DNA of 64,000 nt from Cyathus striatus (lineage: Eukaryota > Basidiomycota > Agaricomycetes > Agaricales > Nidulariaceae), in assembly GCA_025738555.1 (NCBI GenBank), contig JAOVFP010000002.1:186001-250000 (forward strand), in the 5' to 3' direction. Positions 11,749 through 23,959 of this stretch are shown here, one piece after another. Made by a program: the position numbers and the translations under genes. Within the stretch, counting starts at the first letter, position 1. Each line of letters begins with the position of its first letter. The notes beneath the pieces were generated by a model. The model was not told the origin of the DNA and did no database searches. It saw only the letters and a program-made list of their open reading frames with translations.

Positions 11749-12138
11749 TCAGGACGAAGATAAACATACCAAAGGCCTCTCCAAAACGCTCTGTTTCCTC
11801 CCAAAATAAAATTTATAAAGTTTCGGTCGTACGAGGATATCTCCCGGCGCAATACAAATTCGTGGTTGTGGGGTAGATGGCCTACTGCGGGAATTCGATA
11901 AATCCAATATATGGATACTTGTTCTCGGCCGTGGAATCATCATAGATGCTGGTCTTCTACGCGCTTCTGCTACCACTTTCTCTTCCCGGTTCGGACGCAT
12001 GAATGTTGATATCCTGAAAGTCTCTGCTAGAGGTGGACTATACGCTTCGTGGTTTGGGTCAAGGTGTGGAAGAGAGAGTACGTTTGGGGGGGTAGTATAT
12101 GATACGGTGAACGGAGTGTTGTTGGAGGATTGTTGCAT
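11749..12138 (-). CDS. Uncharacterised Pro/Ser/Arg-rich reading frame
   Basis: A 129-codon frame starts MQQSSNNTPFTVSYTTPP and contains ARRRPASMMIPRPR and SNSRSRPSTPQPR. An in-frame TAG sits just upstream of its first sense codons, so the ATG at 12138 is the only start. No domain, signal peptide or membrane helix is seen. A possible splice donor (GTATGT, about 11768) near the 3' end means the true C-terminus may differ. It could be a disordered regulatory protein or chance. Confidence 0.25.
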   Translation of the reverse strand: MQQSSNNTPFTVSYTTPPNVLSLPHLDPNHEAYSPPLAETFRISTFMRPNREEKVVAEARRRPASMMIPRPRTSIHILDLSNSRSRPSTPQPRICIAPGDILVRPKLYKFYFGRKQSVLERPLVCLSSS

Positions 12139-13205
12139 AGTTGTAGTTAAAAACAGAATTAGTGTGAATGAAGCGGGGTGCTAAGTTATGTCTGACTTAC
12201 TCTTGACATATGTGCTGGATCTTATATGTGGTCGATTGTGAACACGAGGGATGTGGTACAATATGATCATCTATTACTGTGCACAATCATGGTCATGATA
12301 GGAAGACGACCCGTTCACTGATCATCATCTGAGGCGATTTTGAATAGCTCTAAATATGTTACCAATATGTTACTTACCACTGCTGTGGGAATATTTCATT
12401 TATAGTACTATTGCGATGTGCACAGTTAAGAGCACCTGATTAGATAAGAACAAAACGAGGGATTCTTACCCGACGTTGCTGGAGAAACTTGGGAGAAACG
12501 TGCTATCATTCTCGGCCCGGAAGCATGTAAATGTGTTGTAATCACTTTGGGCTGGGAGTCCTTCAATCCATTTCTTCCCAACTTCTTCCTTCCCGGGAAT
12601 CCCTGTTTTTCTTCCCGTCGTCCTTCTTCCTATGCTAATAAGCACGCAAGCAAGTTAAAGACGCATATCTCACACTTCTTCAATCTCCCTTTGTAAAGAC
12701 CTTGATATGGAATCTCATCATATTGCACTGGTTCAACGAGGTTCTATATCAATATCCTCATCATCTAATCCTCACGTTTCGCAATATTACATTTTAATCA
12801 CCCTCTGAAGAATATCAGTAAAGCGTTTGGTATCTCTGTGCGAGTTCATTTCATCCTTTTCGCTTAACACTCATCTCGCCTAACGTTGATCAACTCAAGA
12901 TCGGGTATCGTGTTGCACTGCAGGCCGATTCTCTGTTTGCGGTGCCCGTAGTTTCGATATAATATCATCAGGACAACATACACCGAAGATTCAAATGCAA
13001 CGAAGATTTTTCGAGGCCCAAGAAGCGATTCTGCTCAAATTTGCCTAGCAGTGTTGTTCGGGTGGCCATCGTTGAAGACGCCTGAGACAATAGATAGGTT
13101 ACTCCTCTACAGAGTCGCAGACATGGCGGGGAGATTTACAGTGAATACGATCCTAAAACTTCTCACATCTCGTACGCGGATCTCTATCTGCGCTTAAGCC
13201 CTATA
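12139..13205. other. Spacer with one exon-like stretch
   Basis: On the minus strand about 12479-12636 reads open in one frame with protein-like composition (GRKTGIPGKEEVGKKWIEG) and ends at a GTAAGAAT donor. The next acceptor leads straight to a stop, so no gene is claimed. Confidence 0.25.
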
Positions 13206-13382
13206 GGGGATGGTGGGGCGGGCGGGCGAAGAGTCACTTGTGTAACGCCCGTTAAACGCCGTACGGCCCGTACTAATATTTGGCCCCCGAAGCAAGCCGA
13301 CGCTCATGGAGTTGCACGTTATGTAACAGGTTGTTAACAGGCCTCCGCCCTGCTGACTCTCGCCCGCCGCCCCCACCACCCT
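13206..13382. mobile_element. Short GC-rich inverted-repeat element (candidate MITE)
   Basis: The left end reads GATGGTGGGGCGGGCGGGCG followed by AAGAGTCA. The right end, read inward, gives GGTGGTGGGGGCGGCGGGCG followed by AGAGTCA. The ends match apart from small indels over about 27 bases. No target duplication could be fixed, so both boundaries and the superfamily remain open. Confidence 0.4.
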
Positions 13383-15132
13383 TGGAATCGTATCACCCTT
13401 ACGAAAGCCTCAGTAGCCTTGTCAGCTCCGTTCAAGTTTCAATAACAGCCCACACTTGAATGCAAAGCTGGCATCGAATAGTATGGGACTTTTCCATAGT
13501 CTCAACATTCAAACACTCGTTAATACTGTTCGTGGTGCAATTTGTACTTTCTCGATTGCCAAGACTATCAAAATGGAAGCGGTATAACAAATATAAAAGA
13601 GTAGAAGACATATCACTGTGCCGTTGTATATGTAGTCGGATGGCCGATTATGATTTGGTGCAGTGGGAGAACATGACATGGTTCTAGGCTCTAGTGCGTT
13701 CTATCTCATTCTCGTTACTTCAACGATACCGTCTTCTTCAGAGGCTCTACCTTATAGTACTACTAGTACAGCTTACAACGGAACGATGCTAACGGTGCGA
13801 TTGCTCCGCGGTCCGCAAATTCCCGAGGATCTCGCGTGATCGACATAACGCGTAACACGAGTGTGACTGTCGTGCCACCAGTCCCGCGGTCCCGGACTGA
13901 AACCGAAACTTCCCTTGGCCCTTCCAGCCTCCAGCCCCTACCTCACCAGACCTCACCCTGCGCAGATGATCTCGACGACTCGCTGCAGTGGCACAGGATA
14001 TCACTACAAAGGCCGCATTAGAGACAAATGGCCTCTTATTGCCTCGCAGACGGGGTGAAGACGAAACCGCTATGAGACGACCGTCGCATGCTCTTGAACT
14101 ACCATTCCTCGGGATGATCAAATACGCGAATATCGACTATGCATCCGTACTACAAAACTACCAGAAGTGTTTCTGCGTTTAGAGGAAACGCTAGAAGCTT
14201 CTGCGACGTACCAGGGTATCCGTTGGGGCATGTCGCCAGTATGTCTCGCATTCATACTTCCACGCTCGTGTGCTGATCGCAAAGATGAATAAAGAAGACA
14301 GACCATTATATTAGCGTTCTTTCAGTTACAAATCTCGCGCTTACCACCCCAGCCTTCACGCTAACGACACTCTCGTTCAAAGCCCTCGTGTCCTCCAGCG
14401 CTGCCTGCTCGGAGCCGTTAGATGTCTACACTGGAACTCGCGGAACGGTTGTTCTAGCGACCTAGACAAATACAAACGTCTTTGGGGGAGGGCTTCACTG
14501 AAGAGCGCCTCTTAGAATGGTGCGAAGATGGATAATCGGCCATAGAGGGGAGTAGAAACTCAACTGTTTATTTCCACTATGACTACTCCTCCATCGTCCT
14601 TGCTCTCTCGACAACCATTCAAGTCGGTCTTTCTCGGTTGCCGTCTAAGTCCTGGTTCTCGCTGTGAAAACGTGCGACAAAACTACATCATGATCGCTAT
14701 TCTGATACATACGCCCTCTGATAACATATGCAGAAATTACGACATGGAGCTGCGCTCTAGTCCTACTCTTTCGTTCAAGTCTTCTCACATGCTTCGCAGC
14801 TGCGTATCTTAGAGTGGATCCTAGCCGTATTCTGAACATACAAGTACCAACACTGAAGAATGTACAGAGCAATCGTCACCAATGTACATCGACTAATGTG
14901 ATAATATACTTATCTCGTACCTCCGCTCAGAAGTGTGCATTTCTTGTTCCTGTTACGGAGGTATATATAGCATGCAGCAGCTGCCTGGAGAAAGGGCTTG
15001 TCAGCGATCAGGGTAGGAATAGGGTCAAGGGCTCGTTATCCTTCTTGAAATCACATTGATCAGTTGATGTTTTCGTCCAGCCTTTCACGACATCGATAGT
15101 GAATTCCAGTCGTAAATGCACATCCCACGAGG
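13383..15132. other. Non-coding region upstream of the 15-kb NACHT gene
   Basis: Small overlapping frames on both strands (13789-14182) have no recognised domain. A TATA-like GTATATATAGC is at about 14960-14970 and could serve the NACHT gene that follows. Confidence 0.35.
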
Positions 15133-16288
15133 ATGCAATGTGTTAATAGAGTCAGTTATTTATTCTCCAGCTCAAACGTTACGTTGTACCCCACCACCCC
15201 AACCACCGTCGTTATTATGGCTACTACCATCACCACCGCAATAGCTACGTCCGAAATGATTACTGCTGCTTCTGGAATAATTGAAAACATTGTTATGGAA
15301 ACCACGGATGGCGGTTCCTTCAATGGTGCTCATCATTTCGCGATCCACGACAGCACGTTTCTAGACGTCGGGGGGAATGTCGTAGTCGATGTACACTACG
15401 ATCGTGAACGAGGTGCGTTGTTACGAGACATATTTATAGACGCAGCGGCGTAATAATGAGGACGTAGGGCTAGATCTGCTATATCCTGCAATTTCTGCCA
15501 ATGCTCTCTTCGACTCGTCGGAGCGCTGCTCTCCATCCATGCCTCTCCCAGCCGTTCACCGGGATCTAATGGAGCATTTGCAGCAGTGGATCGAAACCCC
15601 TGAACCTCAGCATCGAATCAAGCTGGTATCGGGTGCAGCTAACACAGGGAAATCGTTATTGGCGCAGATGTTAGCTGAACACTATCAAGGCGGAGAGTCG
15701 AATGGAAATATAAAACGATTTGCAGCAGCTAGCTTCCTCTTTCCAACTGGAAAGAACAGTACAGTCGGGTCTAACCACATCATTCCAACTCTAGCATATC
15801 AGTTCGCCTACTCCAATCCTGCCATCACGAATGACATTGTCCAACCAGTCCTGCGTGATAGAGCCGTGCTGCAGAAGAACATGTCCGCCCAGCTTAGAAA
15901 TCTTGTTATAGGGCCTCTGGAACAGGATAAAATTAATCGGCGTTTCTCTACATCCACGCCTATTCCGATTATCATCGATGGATTGGATACATGGGCAGCG
16001 GGTTACGAAAGACAAAAGGAATTTATCAACGTGATTAGGAAGGCGGTATCTGGGAACTTACCATTTAGATTTGTGATATTCACGAGAATGGAAGGGAAGC
16101 TGAAAGGGTTGCTTCAAGAGGACGGTATGAAGAAAATAAGTGAAGGTGTTGAGCTGGATGAGCGATACAAAATTGCTATGGAATCCAGGTTGAAGACTCT
16201 TCGGTCTCATGTGGAGAGGAGGGAGAATAAATGGATTTCTCGGCAAATGAGACTAAAGGTAATTGCGATTAGGGGTTTTATTGGATGA
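15133..16288 (+). pseudogene. NACHT NTPase, frameshifted and C-terminally short
   Basis: An N-terminal frame (15133-15453) contains GGSFNGAHHFAIHDSTFLDV, a segment I recognise from the N-termini of agaricomycete NACHT proteins. It ends in TAA TAA. One base out of phase the protein continues NNEDVGLDLLYPAIS... into the frame 15539-16288, which carries Walker A GAANTGKS and Walker B PIIIDGLD. Skipping one base at about 15450 would make one continuous protein, so this is a frameshift or an assembly error; no intron fits. After FTRMEGKLKGLL the sequence stops soon (TGA at 16286), lacking the C-terminal helical region of the 17-kb relative. A GTAATT donor at 16259 may lead elsewhere. NACHT proteins are STAND NTPases that act as fungal NLR-like sensors. 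Confidence 0.6.
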
Positions 16289-16294
16289 GCATAA

Positions 16295-16567
16295 ATGGCA
16301 TACTACTATTGTAACATGATATTAAGACAAATTAAAGTGTTGTTTGTAGTGATCAGTTCACACATATCAGACTTGGGATGGTATTGCATAGTTCTTGTCT
16401 CTTCAATGTCGGTGTATGCTCTTATCATTGCATTTTTGGTGAACAACATCCAGTGGCAATATCACCATTTCATAGTACCGCAGTGTTCGTGGAAGGAAGA
16501 TAGAGAAAACAGGGACTCTGTACAATCAACTTCATTTATACCGCTTTCCGAATTATATACACTATAG
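16295..16567 (+). other. Open frame with two hydrophobic stretches after the NACHT frame
   Basis: Same frame as the upstream NACHT frame. It has hydrophobic segments (VLFVVISSH, then YCIVLVSSMSVYALIIAFLV) followed by a charged tail (SWKEDRENRDSV). It could be a displaced C-terminal exon giving a membrane anchor, but no acceptor in the right phase was found for the donor at 16259. It may be chance. Confidence 0.25.
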
Positions 16568-16709
16568 GATATGTATACGATACACTGTCCTATTTTTCTA
16601 GATGTACCCCCACCCCAACAAATGTCCATTCGTCATCACTTTCATCACTGTTCCAGCCTTCTCCATGTTCATCCGAGCCATCAGGCAATGGCAGAAGGGA
16701 CACGCACTC

Positions 16710-19178
16710 CTATATAACATTTAGTCGCAGGGAATTGATATTTAAGAGACTTGAGCTTGCCTTCAAATAAGCATTGGCTGTCGTGTTCAGTGATTGAATA
16801 CTATCGTTAATCTCCTGGTCACTCAGGACGTAATAGTATGTAAATGGCGGGGGATCTAGTGGAGGATTTTTCTCATACACAATTGTAAACCAACTGTCTC
16901 TTTCTATAAATTCCGCAAGAAATTCTGCAAACCCGGCCGAAGGCTTGATTCTCCCAAGTAAATATCCAAACACAACTGGAAGTTGTGTAATATTATAAAA
17001 ATTATTTGTATTTTTGTATAGTTCATATAATTTGCCAGTTCTAACATGAATAAGTAGTCAAGCATAGGTCAGTTTTAAAGTATTATACACCTACCTAGCC
17101 CATTCCCATATGATGCGAAATATATACTGACTTCGTTCATCATTCATGTAGTAAATCCCTCCTTTTTCTGGGCTCTCAATCAATTTTGCAATCCAATATT
17201 CAGGAGGGCGAATATAAAAATTTGAGTTTGATGCAGACACAATTGAAGCAGCAAGTACGGCGTTAACTTGGTAATTTATCGATGTAGAAAATTCATTTAT
17301 AACCACTTCATCCATTTCGTTTTCTATAAATTTGTATATATTCAATCCAGATTTCGTCGAAGATGAGATCAAAGACTTCTGAAAATTCGTGATTAAATAT
17401 CGCTCAGGAATGATCATACACCATGAATCCACTTACATGACCTCTTTCTGCACCGGGATCAAGTTGATAGTACTTCTGAAGGAGATCGCCGAAAACTCCA
17501 CCCCTCATGAAGTCAAGACCTTGTATTTTCATCATTGCCAACATCTCTTTGATTAATATTCTGGGATTATTATCGCTATGCATGAGAAGTATATCTATTA
17601 ACTCATTGCTGAACATACTATCTGCCAAGTGGAATAAGTAATTGATGGATGAATACTGATAGATAGATGAGTTTTGTGAATTTTCACCAGTGTTGAATTT
17701 ATGCTCAAGAATTCTTGCTTGGCAACAATTTCCGAGAGCTATGTGTGCTTTCACTTTTGAAACATAATATTCCTGAGACCTGGAGGGATCACTCACAAAA
17801 TCAGTAAAGGATGCATGATAAAATTTCAACAGTTCCCCTGGACCATCTGAGCTTGGGATATATACAATTGAGTGCAGATCCACAAGCTGCAACATGATAT
17901 CTTGCCTTGTAATCCTTAAAAATAGTGAAAGCAAAGCTGGCAGATTTATATCGGCACAATAATATGTGTTTCTATGTATCAATGCTTGAAATATAAGCAA
18001 TATATTATGATATCCTCCTGCATTATCAGAAGCATCAGAGAGAATTTGTATATAAAGAGCATCCAGCTCCGCATATGGAGATATTTGGCCAGGCTGTATG
18101 TCAATTATTGTAGTTAATCTTTCTCTTGGATCACTTCGCTTATGTTTAATGAATTTCACAACTGTGGAGGCATATATAAACTGTCCGGATGACCTTCGCA
18201 CCAGTGTATCCACATCATTGTCACTTGGCCATGAGATTTGGGATTCCAATTGCAATAAGGAACCTAATGGATGCATGAGCTTAATTGTAGCAAATTCACT
18301 AAGAAGGTATATCTTTATATCATTTTCAGAATTATAACTGCTGCCAAGATCTATTTGATTCAAATATTTACTAGTAGATTGATCATTGAGGGCATTTCTG
18401 ATTTCTAGTTCAGGCCTGCTCACAACAAAGCACCGCAAGTGCATACTGTTAGATACCTCCATATATGTAAACATTTTTATAATTCTTGCTTGGATATCAG
18501 TGGCATCTCGATCACTACACTCATCTAAACCATCTATGATCACAATGTTGGGGATTCTGATGGTAGTTGGCAAATCCACCAAAACTTTTGATAGAGGCCC
18601 AATAATCAGTTTCTGAAACTGTATTTCCATAGGAGTATACTCAAACATCCCAGGATCGCGCTCTAGTTCTGTTACTATAAGCTCCCTTACAGGCGGAACA
18701 ACAAGCATGAGGTAATATGCAATGGTGGGAACAAGCCTTTTCCCGTCATCTCTGCCATTTCCTGCTGTACGCGAAAAGAAGAAGCTCGAGATGAGTTTTC
18801 CTTCATTTTTGCACCTTTGAGCAATTGTTTGAGCGACTGATGACTTCCCTGCACCCGCAGGACCTTTCATCCACAATATTCGTTCTTTTGGATTTGAAGA
18901 GTTGACCCAGTTCATGATATCATTGGTTACAGCTAATCTTGTGTTGGGATGGCATTTCGGACGATCTACGCGTTCCACTGCTTCATGGCCTGCTTGTAGG
19001 CAGGCGGCTTCTATAAGCGATCTCAACGCTGCGATTGTCACATCAGCGATGTACAGGCGACATGAAGTTATATCGCACCTGAATCGCCCGAGTGATTAAT
19101 GTAGCTATGACTATTGTCGATTTGATTGAGACTTCCATAAATTGGCATAGTGAAATCATGTGCATTCTGGAAGGACAT
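16710..19178 (-). CDS. NACHT-domain STAND NTPase (fungal NLR-like), apparently intact
   Basis: Four exons: 19178-19079, 19028-17437, 17378-17095 and 17040-16710, with introns of 50, 58 and 54 nt in consistent phase, giving 768 residues. Exon 1 encodes a short N/Q/S-containing segment (MSFQNAHDF, GSLNQIDNSHSY). Walker A GPAGAGKS is at 89-96, Walker B IVIIDGLDE at about 195-203, and the sensor-like FVVSRPE follows. The rest is helical with no WD40, ankyrin or TPR repeats: LSPY-type segment SPYAELDALYIQILSDA, HASFTDFV, and a C-terminal module ending LNINSLRLNVI. Such proteins are expected to oligomerise after ligand sensing. Downstream, an open acidic stretch (SDEHGEGWNSDESDDEW) suggests an alternative last exon. 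The GTG at 19041 is not the start; the upstream exon is shared by the 43-kb copy. Confidence 0.85.
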
Positions 19179-19246
19179 GTCGATCAGATGAGTATTATGA
19201 AGCTGAGAGGGGGGTTCAAGCCAGTGGAGACGCTGCGTGTGCACAT

Positions 19247-19256
19247 GTTATATAGC
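19247..19256 (-). promoter_or_regulatory. TATA box of the intact NACHT gene
   Basis: On the minus strand GCTATATAAC lies about 70-77 bp upstream of the ATG at 19178. The 43-kb and 60.8-kb relatives carry a TATA box at a similar distance, which supports both the start codon and the promoter. Confidence 0.6.
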
Positions 19257-20051
19257 TCAGTAATCGATCTTCTCACACATGTCTATGTATTACTATTGCA
19301 TTCGGTGATACCCATAGATTATCACACTTATCATTCGTTCAGGGTTAAGCTACCTGAAACTCCGGAGAAGCGATCAATCTCCATTAGTTAAATATGATTA
19401 TATTATGTTGCAGACTCGCACTCAAGTTGCACATCCGTCTGCAGTCTCAACGAAATACCAGCCAATTCGATCTCTTGAGGAATAACTACAACTAAAATGT
19501 TAAACGACCCAGTAAATATTTGAACGCTATACGAATGCTGCAGCCATTGCAAAGATTGACTGATACTCGGTTTCGCGTAAGTGTTGCGCATGGAGCGACG
19601 AGGACTGAGAAGTAACGCACAAAATAATATAGTATACATAACTTTCAAGAACATAGAACGCCTGTAAAACATGAAAGAACTAACCCATTGCGTAGTTGGG
19701 ACTGGACGTCAAAGAATGGGCACAAGTTGGGACGTCTTAAAGAGTGGAAGTAAGCGCTAATCCGGCAACGAGCGTTTAGATCGTTTAGATACGTGGTGCA
19801 TTTGTGCAATGTAGTAAGTACTCCGCACATGACCGTGCGCTTTTCGATTCGTTCTCGATTCAACGTCAGAGCCAAAAATCGGAATCCTCCTTGATTTACT
19901 CCCACCATTTAAATCCACTCTCGCTTCATCGATTCATCCCCAGTAAAGCTCTAGAATCCAAAGTTTTGGAAGTTTGGAAAGTTTAGAACATCCCAGTCTC
20001 AAATTCAGTCAACACCAATACTTCCCTTTCAAATCAAGCTCTTGCACTGGC
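19257..20051. other. Non-coding spacer
   Basis: Short frames only (for example 19645-19908 minus), without domains. No repeat recognised until the duplicated segment that starts near 20052. Confidence 0.35.
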
Positions 20052-20525
20052 AAAACGCCATAGGAGAAGCCTTGGCCAGGTACATGGCAGCGATGGTAGA
20101 GAACGGGGATTGATGGATTTATTTCATCATTGACTTTCCAGGAGTGTATGTTTAATTTGTGACCTTCGCTGCATGGAAGCAGTACTCTGGTGGGATCAAG
20201 AGATAGGATGGTGTGTGGAGAATTGTACTACTAAGACGTGGTAGGTTGAGTTTCCATAGTATTACGAGAATACTAGCTCAGCATATATCAGCTTCTCCAG
20301 TACGCAGGCCTCCGGCCTCAGGAATGGCCTATATCTCGGTCCGAGGTCGCTTGTCGTTCAACCGTTCTCACTGACAGGTCGATCTCGCACGAATTTGGTA
20401 CACGGTCATTCACGAGCTTTGTTATACTGGTTTAGTGTCTTGATATGTTCGTATTTATATCTTGTGTCCCTGGACCCACCGCTTCCAATGCTAATTACTC
20501 TTAGGTTATCGTCCACACTCCTACG

Positions 20526-22705
20526 GGGCACATAGAAAATTCCGGGCACGCACAAAAGTGAGCGTGATTGAGCGTGCCACGCTCAAGGCCAAATTTTCAC
20601 GCACAAAAGTGAGCGTGAGTGAGCGTGTCACGCTCAAGGTATATATATTAGTTGTAAATGGCCTATTTTTGGGTCGAAACACAATGTAAATTAAGTATAT
20701 ATACTTTTTTTGTACTCCTGTAGTCTTATTGTTACTGCAAGTAAGGTTTTTAAGCGAGATGGAATGTCAGATATTGAAGAATAATTTTATATTTCACGCT
20801 CAAACTTGTACGTGCACGCTCATTTTTCACGCTCAAGGTGTGAGCGTGCATTGAGCGTGCACGCTCACATCACGCTCAAGATTGTATTTCACGCTCAGGG
20901 TCGACATCTCACGCACAGGGTCCACACTTTCACGCACAGGGTCTGAGTTTTCACGCTCAAGGTCTGTCAATTCACGCTCAAGGTCTTTACTTCACGCTCA
21001 TGATGTGAGTATTCATTTTTATAAGATTAAATAATATATTTATCTTTTGACTTAACTTACACATGGGTGGAGTAGTAAGTACTACTAAGTACAACGGACA
21101 CACCCACACTTCGATTCGGGTGTAAACTGTAATACTTAAGGTAGGGCTCAGATAGACACAGCACCCTTATGTAATCATATTACATAAGCGCCAAGACTGG
21201 CCAAATCTGAGGCTGAAAAAATTTCTGAAAATATAATGTCGAAAAAATTGAAAATGTTACTCAGGGAAGTAAAAGTTACCTTCAAGTCTCCCATGCAAAG
21301 CATTTAGAAGTAGTTTATAACACTTGTGGTACATCTAGCCAACTGAGCTGCTCTCACTAAGAGTGGAAGGAGTATCTCCTGCTCTCCAAGGTCACGTATA
21401 AGTGTGACATTGTGTGACATTTTGGTGACATGTCACAATATGTCACGGAGTGTGACGGCCAAATCTGAGAACTCAAAAATATAAAATGCTATCATTCACA
21501 CAGAAATGTAATAAATATACATTTTCTACAATAAAAATTCTTTGCCTATCTGGTCCCCCAAAATAAACTTTATTTAATCTTTTCTTTCTGGGATTTAGAG
21601 ATTCAATCATCATAAACACATCCCAGGGGAAATAAATGCATTAGAGTGAATTGTGGTTGAGCAGATAGCCGTCAATGTTGGTGAAGGCAACTGCTTATGT
21701 AAGGGGGTGCTGGATTTATCTGAGCCCTACCTTATGTGTGAGCGTGAATAAGCATTCACTTCACGCAGATGCTCACTCTCAATTATGATGAATTTGACCA
21801 TGAGCATGAGCGTGAATAGGGTAATCTATTCACACTTACGCTTATCTCAATTTAAATGATATGCGGTTTAGCAATGCATATCATTGACATATCACACTCA
21901 TGATTAATAGAGTATGAACGTGAATTTACATATAGGATATTATATTCATGCTTACATGATCTATCCCATTCCATTAGTCAGTACTACTTGTAAGTTATTT
22001 GATATATTCGTTAGATACATGCAATAGTAAATCAAGTAATTAATGTAAGAGGTGTTGATTTATGATAGCCCTTTTATTCACACTCACGTAGAATATCCAC
22101 GCTCATCATTTTCTGCTCACTTCCAAACTTGTTTAAATTGAAAGTAAACATGAATATATATTCTTATCCACGCTCGCGCTCTGGTTGCTGGGAATATGCA
22201 CGAACATGAATAGGAATACCTATCACGCTCATGCTCAAACTCAAGTAAATCGAGCGTGAGTGTGAATATAATACTCACGCACGCGCTATACTGTGCAAGC
22301 AGCAGTAAATATGCATGAGCGTGATAAATATTCCTACCACGCTCATGCTCAAACTCAAGCAAATCGAGTGCGGGCGTGAATATAACACTCACGCACAATT
22401 TATGGTAAATATGCATGAGCGTAAATAGAAATATCTATCACGCTCATGCTTAAACTGGGTGTATGATATATAATTATTTTAGGATAGACTACAAGGAGGA
22501 CATGCTACAGTATATCTTTATGATTATATTGATGACAACATATAGCTTCTCACTCAATTTTATATTGCTTCACGCTCACTTAAATATTATTCACGCTCAA
22601 GTATATATTATTCACGCTCAGGGTCGAATTTCCACGCGCAGACCCTGAGCGTGCACGCTCAACTCACGCTCACTTTTGTGCGTGCCCGGAAATTTCTTGC
22701 TGCCC
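20526..22705. mobile_element. 2.18-kb inverted-repeat element filled with CACGCTCA motifs
   Basis: The left end GGGCACATAGAAAATTCCGG and the right end read inward GGGCAGCAAGAAATTTCCGG both continue GCACGCACAAAAGTGAGCGTGA. The exact 9-bp sequence ACTCCTACG flanks the element (20517-20525, 22706-22714), a length typical of Mutator-like elements. The interior holds dozens of CACGCTCA or TGAGCGTG words, densest at 20550-20640, 20800-21010 and 22540-22690. They run mostly toward the middle and could bind transposase. Two frames (22117-22416 minus and similar) derive from this repetition. No transposase is present, so the element is non-autonomous. Confidence 0.8.
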
Positions 22706-23684
22706 ACTCCTACGCGGATGGCTTAACAGTGATGGCATACTGTTCAACCTTTCTCAGAGTCTAGCAGACCAGAACGACAACGATTCGCTTTGGAGAAGTA
22801 AAATTAGTTCAAACATGTTACTGTCTATTTTGTTTCTTCCTTTTTCTTTCCTTTGTTGTTATTTTCTCAAAATCAAACAGCGCTATGGCGCGTTTCAATA
22901 CAAGTTATACAACGACATACTGAGTCATACAACTCAACTGCGCGCCGCCCTCAAGAACTGTGGCTTCATCATCTATGTTTCAACGTCTCATATCTCCCCG
23001 TGCGTCACGAACATATCATAGTACTGACATTGGTGTAACCGTACGCGGCTGATCTTTCAGATAGATAGCTCTAGGTCACCTTATCTCGTAGCCTGTCCAC
23101 TGGAATGGTACTACGATTGCACGACGCATGCTATGTTTCGAATTGATGGTGTGCGTAAAACCTCTAGGCCAGTTCATGTGACAGAATGCACGTACAATAG
23201 GTCCCAGGGAATGTGTTATTAGACATTCTGAAGATCCCCCTGGACCCGACCTAAATAGGTCATTGTGCCTGGATCTTCTGTCGCCGATGCCCAGAACAGG
23301 ACTTAAGTTTATCATGAAGTTCAATCAAGCTCTGTAATGCGGGTTTCCTCGATGTTGATGAGGTTCTCAATGTCGTCTTATGCATAGAAATGAATGCCAT
23401 ACTACCTAGCTATCCCCTTAAATTCTTAAGTTTGTATCACCGCGACTTCAACTGTCCAGCTCATCACTTGTCCACAAGTTTGATCCTCTACAGTCGGGAC
23501 TTCCTCGTCGTTAACATGGTCATCAGCGTCAGTCGAGACCATGGCGCAGCTAACTACACTCACCATCAATAAGGCCTCGCTGCGATGATACCATGTAGAC
23601 AAGTTATTTTCAGGTCGTAATGTCGCAATCTACATCCGACTAACTTTACCTATCATTTGGTCTTATCTGTTCCCGATGATTAAG

Positions 23685-23959
23685 CACAGCTGGCAGGCAA
23701 CTATTTTGCCGTCGCCATTGGCCGGCAAATCGACAGCAATAACGTTAGATATTGCAATTGGCAAAACAATTGTAAAACATAGGCAAAACATTTGCAAAAT
23801 GTTTTCCTATATATGGAAATTATTTCCGTTTATAGTAATGGATTTTGCTTACATTTTGTCTACATCTTGCGATGGCATATATGTACCCAATATGTAACGT
23901 TATTGATGTCAAATTTACATGGATTTTGCCAACTGCAAAAAAGTTGCCCGCCAGCAGTG
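23685..23959. mobile_element. 275-bp CACTA-like MITE
   Basis: The left end CACAGCTGGCAGGCAACTAT and the right end read inward CACTGCTGGCGGGCAACTTT are inverted copies, bordered by AAG on each side (23682-23684, 23960-23962). The second copy of the host segment (near 55892) has a single AAG and no insert, so the empty site is present in this window. Non-autonomous. Ends and 3-bp duplication match the style of the 6926-8174 element. Confidence 0.8.

Noticed and set aside
12181..12209. Short upstream exon (ATG TCA AGA) for the 11.7-kb frame
   Set aside because: It needs an intron of about 20 nt, too short to splice.
22117..22416. Minus-strand frame with an internally repeated peptide
   Set aside because: The repetition is that of the CACGCTCA-type DNA words; not a protein repeat.
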